A stretch of DNA of 64,000 nt, taken from contig NZ_FMXA01000006.1 in the NCBI RefSeq assembly GCF_900103425.1, positions 1-64,000 on the forward strand, given 5' to 3'. This DNA is from Dialister histaminiformans. GTDB lineage: Bacteria; Bacillota; Negativicutes; Veillonellales; Dialisteraceae. The notes beneath the pieces are model-generated. The model was not told the origin of the DNA and searched no databases. It worked only from the letters and a program-made list of their open reading frames with translations. Shown one piece after another: positions 1 through 6,392 of this stretch. The translations under genes were made by a program, and so were the position numbers. Within the stretch, counting starts at the first letter, position 1, and each line of letters begins with the position of its first letter.

Positions 1-220
1 CGGATCAACGGTGTACCAGTTGTCACGCCAGTGGCACGGCTGGAAAGCCGCATCCGGAAGGGATAAACGCTGAAAGCATCTAAGCGTGAAGCCCACCCCG
101 AGATGAGACTTCTCATCAGAAATGAGTAAGACTCCTTATAGACTATGAGGTTGATAGGCCGCAAGTGGAAGCGCAGCGATGTGCGGAGCGATGCGGTACT
201 AATAAGTCGAGGTCTTAACT
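1..220 (+). rRNA. rrl: 23S rRNA, 3' end (partial)
   Basis: The stretch matches the conserved last part of bacterial 23S rRNA: the GGATAAACGCTGAAAGCATC segment and the terminal domain that ends in TCGAGGTCTTAACTT. The gene enters from the left edge, so only the last 220 bases are present. The 5S gene follows after a spacer of about 75 bases, the usual 23S-5S order. Confidence 0.96.
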
Positions 221-295
221 TAAGATTTCACAACGCGACCGAAGCCAAGAGCTTCAGTGATACTTCTATATAGTTTTGAAGGAACAACCTTCAGA

Positions 296-411
<116 letters not shown>

Positions 412-417
412 TAAAAG

Positions 418-445
418 AGACACCTGAAACGGTGTCTTTTTTATT
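418..445 (+). terminator. rRNA operon terminator
   Basis: A 7-bp stem AGACACC / GGTGTCT (418-424, 431-437) is followed by a T-rich run, directly behind 5S rRNA. Confidence 0.88.
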
Positions 446-533
446 TGGCCATCTTGTTGAGTCCCAGGCCAGGTGGCAATACTCATTAAAAAAGTTAAAG
501 GATTCCGAGGGAAAAAGCGAAGGCCTGGTGAGG

Positions 534-615
534 CGCGAAGACAAAGTATTGTCTTCGCGAGCCGCAAACCCTAAAGGAAAGAAATCCGGAGGATTTCCAT
601 AAGAATATTGCGGCT
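534..615 (-). repeat. Nested-hairpin repeat element, copy 1 (inverted)
   Basis: A perfect 11-bp hairpin with a 4-base loop (534-544 / 549-559, CGCGAAGACAA arm) is followed at once by an 8-bp stem AGCCGCAA / TTGCGGCT (560-567 / 608-615). That stem encloses a small hairpin GAAATCC / GGATTTC (581-587 / 591-597). Read on the minus strand, the order (enclosing stem, small hairpin, large hairpin) equals that of the copies at 684 and 911. No protein is evident. The element type is unknown. Confidence 0.7.
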
Positions 616-640
616 GGCAGTTGAATTGCTGAATAAAGAA

Positions 641-672
641 ACTCATCACAGAGATGTGATGAGTTTTTTTTT
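641..672 (+). terminator. Rho-independent terminator-like hairpin
   Basis: A 9-bp stem ACTCATCAC / GTGATGAGT (641-649, 656-664) is followed by a run of nine T. No gene precedes it except the rRNA operon, so it may be a second terminator for that operon or the end of an unrecognised small RNA at about 450-640. Confidence 0.75.
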
Positions 673-683
673 ATTAAATCCCG

Positions 684-762
684 GCCCGCCATTCATAGAA
701 AATTCTTCGAATTTCCTCTTATATAGACTTGCGGGCAGCGACGACAATCCCTTGTCGTCGCT
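684..762 (+). repeat. Nested-hairpin repeat element, copy 2
   Basis: The enclosing stem GCCCGC / GCGGGC (684-689 / 731-736) holds a small hairpin AAATTC / GAATTT (700-705 / 709-714). It is followed without a gap by a perfect 11-bp hairpin AGCGACGACAA / TTGTCGTCGCT (737-747 / 752-762). The layout is that of the copy at 911. The stems differ in sequence but stay paired, which suggests selection on structure. Confidence 0.7.
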
Positions 763-910
763 CCTACCAGGCCGCTAGGAGTTACATTGAGATGAATGGG
801 TTAGGTTAGTCATATTTATGAGCCAAGTACTTTCTATGTACGGGAGTACATCAGCTGGCATGGATATAGGTGTCGCAAGAATGCCTATGACGACACTTTA
901 GAAAAGGCCG

Positions 911-989
911 GGCTACCATTTATAGGAAATCCATTCGGATTTCGATCCAGTTGAATGGTAGCCAGCAACGACAAGATGTTGTCGTTGCT
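911..989 (+). repeat. Nested-hairpin repeat element, copy 3
   Basis: The enclosing stem GGCTACCATT / AATGGTAGCC (911-920 / 954-963) surrounds the hairpin GAAATCC / GGATTTC (926-932 / 937-943). An 11-bp hairpin AGCAACGACAA / TTGTCGTTGCT (964-974 / 979-989) follows directly. Total length is 79 bases, as in copy 2. Confidence 0.7.
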
Positions 990-1014
990 CCCATGCCAAC
1001 ACGGAAGTTAAGCT
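989..1014 (+). pseudogene. 5S rRNA fragment (remnant copy)
   Basis: These 26 bases equal the intact 5S at 328-354 except for one missing G: ATGCC-AACACGGAAG in place of ATGCCGAACACGG. The similarity stops on both sides, at copy 3 of the hairpin element on the left and at the palindrome starting at 1021 on the right. It is a relic or a captured 5S segment, not a functional gene. Confidence 0.8.
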
Positions 1015-1020
1015 TGTAAA

Positions 1021-1150
1021 CAAATACATAGCGATCTTAACGCATCTTCTGCGTCACTGGAGTAAAATCCAAATCCAGGCGTAGTCATCTACAGCCTGAA
1101 TCCGGATTTTCCTTCGGTCCTTGAATCTGCATTAACCTCGTATGTATTTG
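1021..1150. repeat. 130-bp imperfect palindrome
   Basis: The ends are perfect inverted repeats, CAAATACATA (1021-1030) and TATGTATTTG (1141-1150). Inner arms also pair: AAAATCC / GGATTTT (1064-1070 / 1104-1110) and CAGGC / GCCTG (1076-1080 / 1094-1098). The whole segment could fold into one long hairpin. There is no ORF. It could be a miniature inverted-repeat element inserted beside a 5S fragment. Confidence 0.55.
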
Positions 1151-1255
1151 CATCTCTGTTCTTACGTCATAGAATTATGTTGGGCTGGCAGTTAAGTTGC
1201 TAACCATAATTTATTCTCCAGACTACGGGTTTCCAGAGATGTTAGATCGCTGATG

Positions 1256-1278
1256 AGCTTAACTTCAACCGTGTGTTG
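1256..1278 (-). pseudogene. Second, inverted 5S rRNA fragment
   Basis: On the minus strand it reads AACACACGG, then TTG, then AAGTTAAGCT, which matches the 5S core AACACGGAAGTTAAGCT with a small insertion. It lies opposite in orientation to the fragment at 989. The match is short, so chance cannot be excluded. Confidence 0.4.
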
Positions 1279-1346
1279 TTTATTTAAACGTTAAACGTCC
1301 TTGTCGATAAATTCTGTACATGATAATGTGTAATTTATTGTTGTTA

Positions 1347-1375
1347 TTGATAATACATCAAATTAAATTTATAAT
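1347..1375 (+). promoter_or_regulatory. Candidate sigma-70 promoter of hsdM
   Basis: TTGATA (1347-1352) and TATAAT (1370-1375) are separated by 17 bp, in AT-rich DNA about 120 bp ahead of the hsdM start. Confidence 0.6.
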
Positions 1376-1496
1376 AATTACATAATGATGAATTGCATTA
1401 CTTTTTGCAATTTACCAGACAAATAGGATAAAGCAAGAATTAATTTAATTATGAGCTTGTTAACGTAGAATAAAACAAATGATGAAGGTAATTTAA

Positions 1497-3005
1497 ATGG
1501 CCAAAAAAACAAAAGCAAACATTGGATTTGAAAAACAGATTTGGGATGCGGCTTGTGTTCTTTGGGGACATATTCCAGCTGCAGAATATAGAAAGGTAAT
1601 TATTGGATTAATCTTCCTTCGATATATTTCGGCTGCTTTTGAAGCTAGGTACAAAGAACTGGTGAATGAAAAGGAAGGGTTTGAAAACGATCCTGATGCT
1701 TATACGGAATATAATATTTTCTTTGTCCCAAAGGAAGCTCGGTGGGAAACTATTTCCGCTGCAGCCCATACACCGGAGATTGGAAAAGTGATTGATGATG
1801 CCATGCGGGCTATCGAAAGCAACAATCACAAACTGAAAAATGTGTTGCCCAAAAATTATGCGTCCCCCGATTTAGATAAGAAAGTTCTGGGAGAGGTAGT
1901 GGATATTTTTACTAACGATATTGATATGTCAGATGCAGAAGCCAGTGAAGATTTACTGGGGCGTACATATGAATACTGCATTGCAAAATTTGCAGAAGAA
2001 GAAGGTGTTGGTGGAGGTGAATTCTATACCCCTTCCAGTATTGTAAAGACCCTTGTGTCTATTCTGAAACCTTTTGCCAATTCCCGCGTTTATGATCCTT
2101 GCTGTGGAAGTGGCGGAATGTTTGTGCAGAGTGAAAAGTTTATCGAAGCACACAGCCATATGCGGGGAGCTATTTCTGTCTATGGTCAGGAAGCTAACCC
2201 AGACACATGGAAGATGGCTCAAATGAATATGGCTATTAGAGGAATTGATGCTAATTTAGGTGCTTATAATGCAGATACTTTTACTAATGACCTCCATCCA
2301 ACGCTGAAAGCAGACTATATTCTGGCCAATCCGCCATTTAACTATCATCCCTGGGGGCAGGAACAATTAAAGGAAGATAAACGGTGGCAATATGGGCTCC
2401 CCCCAAAAGGTAATGCAAACTATGCCTGGATTCAGCATATGATTTCACATTTAGCACCCAATGGCAAAATTGGGCTAGTACTGGCAAACGGGGCGCTCTC
2501 TACCCAAAGCAAAGGAGAAGGGGAAATCCGTAAAAATATCATCAATGCTGATTTAATTGAGGGAATCATTGCCATGCCTACTCAACTTTTCTATAGTGTG
2601 ACCATTCCGGTTACTCTGTGGTTCATTACAAAAAACAAAAAGCAAAAGGGCAAGACATTGTTCATTGATGCCCGAAAAATGGGACATATGGTCGACCGCA
2701 AACACCGGGATTTTACCGATGAAGATATCCAAAAACTGGCTGCTACATTCTCTGCTTTCCAGAATGGGACACTTGAGGATGTGAAAGGTTTCTGTGCTGT
2801 TGCAACGACAGAGGATATTGCAAAGCAGGATTATATCCTGACTCCTGGTCGCTATGTGGGGATTGAAGAAAAGGCAGATGATGGAGAACCTTTCGATGAT
2901 AAAATGAAACGGCTTACCAGTGAACTTTCAGAGATGTTTAAGAAATCCCATGAACTGGAAGAAGAAATCAGAAGGAAACTGGAGGCAATTGGATATGAAA
3001 TTTAA
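1497..3005 (+). CDS. hsdM: Type I restriction-modification DNA methyltransferase subunit HsdM
   Basis: This is the N6-adenine methyltransferase subunit of a type I R-M complex. It binds S-adenosylmethionine and, with HsdS, methylates the bipartite target. The 502 residues hold an N-terminal HsdM helical domain, the SAM-binding motif DPCCGSGGMF at about residue 200 and the catalytic NPPF at 278-281. The length is normal for the family. ATG at 1497 has GAAGG eight bases upstream. The end overlaps the start of hsdS by 11 bases, implying translational coupling. The reading frame is intact and the product should be active. Confidence 0.96.
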   Translation: MAKKTKANIGFEKQIWDAACVLWGHIPAAEYRKVIIGLIFLRYISAAFEARYKELVNEKEGFENDPDAYTEYNIFFVPKEARWETISAAAHTPEIGKVIDDAMRAIESNNHKLKNVLPKNYASPDLDKKVLGEVVDIFTNDIDMSDAEASEDLLGRTYEYCIAKFAEEEGVGGGEFYTPSSIVKTLVSILKPFANSRVYDPCCGSGGMFVQSEKFIEAHSHMRGAISVYGQEANPDTWKMAQMNMAIRGIDANLGAYNADTFTNDLHPTLKADYILANPPFNYHPWGQEQLKEDKRWQYGLPPKGNANYAWIQHMISHLAPNGKIGLVLANGALSTQSKGEGEIRKNIINADLIEGIIAMPTQLFYSVTIPVTLWFITKNKKQKGKTLFIDARKMGHMVDRKHRDFTDEDIQKLAATFSAFQNGTLEDVKGFCAVATTEDIAKQDYILTPGRYVGIEEKADDGEPFDDKMKRLTSELSEMFKKSHELEEEIRRKLEAIGYEI

Positions 3006-4098
3006 ACTTTCAGATATTTGTTCTTATCGGAAAGAAAAGATTGCAGTTTCAGAATTATCTAGGAAAAACTATATTTCTACGGAAAATATGCTTCCAGACA
3101 AAAATGGAATAACTGTTGCTACAGCACTTCCTAAAACAGTTCAAACTCAAAAATATAAAAAAGGAGATATTTTAGTATCCAATATCAGGCCATATTTCAA
3201 AAAAATATGGTTTGCCAAGGGGAATGGTGGATGTTCTAATGATGTGCTTGTCTTTAGTGCCAAAAATGGTATAGATTCACACTTTCTCTATTATCTTCTT
3301 GCCGATGATTCGTTTTTTGAGTACTCAATGGCAACAGCTAAAGGGACGAAAATGCCCAGAGGAGATAAAAAGGCATTGATGAAATATGAAGTGCCTGATT
3401 TTGATTTAAATGAACAGCATAAGATTGTTGGTGTGTTATCAGCTATTGATGGCAAAATTCAGCTAAATAATCAGATAAACAAGAATTTAGAGCAGCAAGC
3501 TCAGGCTATTTTCCAAGAAAGATTTCAGCATCACGATAAACTGCCTGAAAGATGGAAAACGATGACACTTGCCGATGTCTCAATCATGAGTGCAGGTGGC
3601 GATAAGCCAAACACAATCTCCTCCCAGAAAACAAGCGAATATCAATATCCTATCTATTCCAATGGCATTAGCAATGATGGGCTTTATGGTTACTCGTCAG
3701 ACTATAAATTTGATACTGAAAGTGTAACTGTTTCCGCAAGAGGAACTATTGGCTTTGTATGTCTTCGACACATTCCATATACGCCAATTGTACGTCTTGT
3801 GACATTGATTCCTCATACAAACCTCGTATCTGCAAAGTACCTGTATCTATGGCTTAAAAGCATACCGATTCATGGGACGGGTACTACGCAACAACAACTA
3901 ACTGTTCCTGATTTTCGAAAGACAGAAATAATAGTTCCATCAGAATCGGAAATGCGTAGTTTTACAGATACTGTAACGCCCTTTTATCAACAAATATGGG
4001 CCAATCAAGACGAGAGTACCAAACTTGCTGATATTAGAGATTCTCTACTGCCAAAGCTTATGTCCGGCGAGATTGACGTCTCTGATATCGACCTTTAA
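2995..4098 (+). CDS. hsdS: Type I R-M specificity subunit HsdS (currently expressed copy)
   Basis: HsdS sets the DNA target of the complex. The 367-residue protein has the usual layout: first target recognition domain (TRD1), a central conserved helix with INKNLEQQAQAIF, a second TRD, and the C-terminal conserved stretch ending RDSLLPKLMSGEIDV. ATG 2995 is chosen over upstream in-frame starts because GGAGG lies nine bases ahead and the N-terminus then reads MKFKLSDIC, as in the family. Recombination site S1 (3474-3492) falls at INKNL between the halves, and site S2 follows the stop codon. The second half can therefore be replaced or inverted by the recombinase encoded downstream. Confidence 0.94.
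   Translation: MKFKLSDICSYRKEKIAVSELSRKNYISTENMLPDKNGITVATALPKTVQTQKYKKGDILVSNIRPYFKKIWFAKGNGGCSNDVLVFSAKNGIDSHFLYYLLADDSFFEYSMATAKGTKMPRGDKKALMKYEVPDFDLNEQHKIVGVLSAIDGKIQLNNQINKNLEQQAQAIFQERFQHHDKLPERWKTMTLADVSIMSAGGDKPNTISSQKTSEYQYPIYSNGISNDGLYGYSSDYKFDTESVTVSARGTIGFVCLRHIPYTPIVRLVTLIPHTNLVSAKYLYLWLKSIPIHGTGTTQQQLTVPDFRKTEIIVPSESEMRSFTDTVTPFYQQIWANQDESTKLADIRDSLLPKLMSGEIDVSDIDL
3474..3492 (+). repeat. hsdS recombination site S1
   Basis: GATAAACAAGAATTTAGAG lies in the middle of hsdS and encodes the INKNL peptide. An exact 19-bp inverted copy lies at 6330-6348 (S4). The inner ATAAACAAGAATTTA is shared with S2 and S3. Confidence 0.8.
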
Positions 4099-4102
4099 GC
4101 CA

Positions 4103-4122
4103 CATATAAATTCTTGTTTATG
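4103..4122 (-). repeat. hsdS recombination site S2
   Basis: On the minus strand it reads CATAAACAAGAATTTATATG, an exact 20-bp inverted copy of S3 (5655-5674). It starts five bases after the hsdS stop. The C-terminal half of hsdS is thus bounded by S1 and S2 in opposite orientation, the arrangement of an invertible cassette. Confidence 0.8.
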
Positions 4123-4212
4123 TTATAACTCCTACCAACGGCGGGAGTAACAATCTACAGAACTGCCGTTGAAGTCGTTCTCTGGAATAATTATGGAAGG
4201 AGAATTGACACA

Positions 4213-5193
4213 ATGAAAGATATTATCAAGCAAGAAGTTGTGAAACGGTTGTTGCCACTTTTTAATAATGCACAGATAAAGGCGTTGGACCGTACTCTGG
4301 AAATTGTTCTTGGAAAATATATGGAGAGCAAGCCTGATAATGATGAAATTAGCAGTAAGGAGCTGTTGCATAAGTTTCTGGAAGCAAAGAGAATCGAAGG
4401 TTGTTCCGAGAAAACGCTGGTCTACTATCAGAATACGATAAATAGGATGTTTTCGAATATCGGTAAGGATGTGATGCACATTATGACCGAAGATTTAAGA
4501 TCGTATTTGACGGATTACCAAAGGCATAATAATCTCAGCCGGGTAACTATTGATAATGTGCGCCGAATTCTTTCCAGCTTTTTCTCATGGCTTGAGGATG
4601 AGGAATACCTCATAAAAAGCCCAATTCGTAGAATTCATAAAATCAAGACAGTTGTCAGCATCAAGGACACGTATTCTGATGAAGAATTGGAAAGGATGCG
4701 CGACAGCTGCCGGGAAAAACGGGACCTTGCTTTGATTGATATACTTGCATCGACAGGGATGCGTGTTGGAGAATTGGTCTTGTTGAATCGGACAGATATA
4801 GATTTTAATGGTCGGGAGTGCAAGGTGTTTGGTAAAGGCAACAAAGAAAGGATAGTCTATTTTGATGCCCGGACAAAGATTCATTTACAGGAGTATCTTG
4901 AAAACCGAACTGATGATAACGAGGCACTTTTTGTTAGTTTGAAGGCGCCATATTCCCGTCTGACAATCAGCGGAGTGGAATCAAGGGTTAGAAAAATTGG
5001 TAAACGGCTGCATATCGATAAGGTACACCCTCACAAGTTCCGGAGAACCCTTGCTACAAAGGCAATTGATAAAGGTATGCCGATTGAGCAGTTACAGCAA
5101 CTTCTGGGGCATAAACGGATTGATACAACGCTACAATATGCGATGGTGAAACAGAGTAATGTGAAGTTGGCTCATAAAAAATTTATAGGATAG
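4213..5193 (+). CDS. Tyrosine recombinase (candidate hsdS invertase)
   Basis: A 326-residue integrase of the XerC/XerD-like tyrosine recombinase family. An N-terminal SAM-like DNA-binding domain (about 45-135) precedes the catalytic domain with Arg184 in TGMRVGEL, the HxxR box His274-Arg277 in HPHKFRRT, the His in LGHKRIDTT and the nucleophile Tyr in LQYAMV. All catalytic positions are present. AAGGAG lies ten bases before ATG 4213. It sits between the active hsdS and the spare hsdS halves. Recombinases in this position in other type I loci invert hsdS segments (family knowledge). Acting on S1-S4 is an inference. Confidence 0.9.
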   Translation: MKDIIKQEVVKRLLPLFNNAQIKALDRTLEIVLGKYMESKPDNDEISSKELLHKFLEAKRIEGCSEKTLVYYQNTINRMFSNIGKDVMHIMTEDLRSYLTDYQRHNNLSRVTIDNVRRILSSFFSWLEDEEYLIKSPIRRIHKIKTVVSIKDTYSDEELERMRDSCREKRDLALIDILASTGMRVGELVLLNRTDIDFNGRECKVFGKGNKERIVYFDARTKIHLQEYLENRTDDNEALFVSLKAPYSRLTISGVESRVRKIGKRLHIDKVHPHKFRRTLATKAIDKGMPIEQLQQLLGHKRIDTTLQYAMVKQSNVKLAHKKFIG

Positions 5194-5205
5194 AAGGTTA
5201 TAATA

Positions 5206-5682
5206 TTGGGAAAATGGAAGATATGTGAATTAGGAAATCTTATTAAATTTCAGAGAGGGCATGATTTGCCTAAAAGCAAAATGGTGGCTGGAAAATATCC
5301 AGTAGTTGGATCTAATGGAATTATAGGTTGGCATAATGAATATACAACGGAAGCTCCATCTATCACTGTAGGCAGAAGTGGGAATGTAGGTAATCCTTTT
5401 ATTTATTATGGTAGATCTTGGTCACATAACACTACTTTATATATCAAAGAATACAAAAATACAGATCCAGTATTTATTTATTATTTTCTGAAGACCCTAA
5501 ATTTAAGCAATTATGCTGGTGGTAGTGCTGTTCCTACATTAAATCGTAACCATATTCATACTTTAAAAGTTTCAGTGCCAGAAACAATTGAAGAACAACA
5601 TAATATTGGAATGTTCCTTAAACTATTTGATGATAAAATTCAGCAAAATATACGCATAAACAAGAATTTATATGCGGATTAG
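5206..5682 (+). CDS. Half-length HsdS (single TRD), invertible partner
   Basis: The frame encodes one target recognition domain related to HsdS halves (conserved GRSGNVG and the VP...EEQHNIG linker) and the start of the central helix, IRINKNL. It then ends after YAD. A TTG start at 5206 has AGAAGG eight bases ahead, so it could be translated from the recombinase message. Site S3 covers the INKNL codons. Inverting the segment between S3 and S4 would fuse this half in frame to the C-terminal half on the minus strand and restore a complete HsdS of other specificity. In the present orientation it may be silent, or yield a half-subunit. Confidence 0.8.
   Translation: MGKWKICELGNLIKFQRGHDLPKSKMVAGKYPVVGSNGIIGWHNEYTTEAPSITVGRSGNVGNPFIYYGRSWSHNTTLYIKEYKNTDPVFIYYFLKTLNLSNYAGGSAVPTLNRNHIHTLKVSVPETIEEQHNIGMFLKLFDDKIQQNIRINKNLYAD
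5655..5674 (+). repeat. hsdS recombination site S3
   Basis: CATAAACAAGAATTTATATG, an exact inverted match of S2 at 4103-4122. The similarity to the S2 flank continues beyond the core, since both sides then run into the antisense end of an hsdS C-terminal half. Confidence 0.8.
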
Positions 5683-6371
5683 AAGTCGATGCTAGAGACA
5701 TCGATCTCGCCGGACATGAGTTTCGGAAGTAAAGCATCGCGAATACCAGAAAGTCTTCTGTTTTCTGCTTCAAGCATAGCTTGCTGTTCAAAAAGCGGTT
5801 TACAGAATTCGCTAAACATACGCAGAGTTTCATTATCAGGGATTACGGCAGGAACAGATTTCATGCCTGAGCCAGAAATCTCCTTGAATGTAGATCCTGA
5901 AGCCATCCCCTCAATGGTTGGCAAGGCTTGCTTAAGGAAGAAATACATAAAAGCAGTACCGACATTAGTATTGGGAATGACTGATTTGAAACCCTGATTA
6001 GTCGTTACGACGTTTGATGCAATGGCTATGTATCCAATTGGTGCTCTTGAGCTGAACAGCACAGTTCCTTCCGGCATTTTCGTCGCACTGCTATTTGAAA
6101 AGCCAATGTCAGAAATATCATTCTCACCATGCGAGATGAACTTTGACTTATCAACAGATAGATCCTTTGGTGTAATCCACGGAATTCCATGCTCAGAATA
6201 GTATTCTGGATGTTTCTTGGAGGGAGTTCCTCCACCAACCACAGTACCGAGATCAGAAAGAGTTCCCTGCGGCCAAGCGGGATCGGCATTTGCAATAAAT
6301 CGGTCAAGGAAATAGGCCTGCGCTTGGTCCTCTAAATTCTTGTTTATCTTCCGTAAAACAATAAATTCCAA
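5679..6371 (-). pseudogene. Inverted C-terminal half of hsdS (silent cassette)
   Basis: On the minus strand the frame reads INKNLEDQAQAYFLDRF, a TRD, then RDALLPKLMSGEIDVSSIDF. This is the layout of the second half of HsdS, with a TRD different from that of the active gene. The apparent start is a TTG with no ribosome binding site, so it is not expected to be expressed alone. Site S4 lies at the INKNL codons. Its stop overlaps the stop of the half gene at 5206-5682 by four bases, tail to tail. Inversion S1-S4 would place it behind the active TRD1, and inversion S3-S4 behind the spare half. Confidence 0.85.
6330..6348 (-). repeat. hsdS recombination site S4
   Basis: The minus strand reads GATAAACAAGAATTTAGAG, identical to S1 (3474-3492) over 19 bp. 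Beyond the identical core the two stay similar, because both encode the central HsdS helix. Confidence 0.8.
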
Positions 6372-6392
6372 TATATAAAGGAGTTGAAATAT

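Noticed and set aside
4213-5193. Phage integrase marking a prophage or integrated element
   Set aside because: No phage structural or replication genes, no tRNA attachment site, and the gene is framed by hsdS halves with matching inverted sites, which explains it better.
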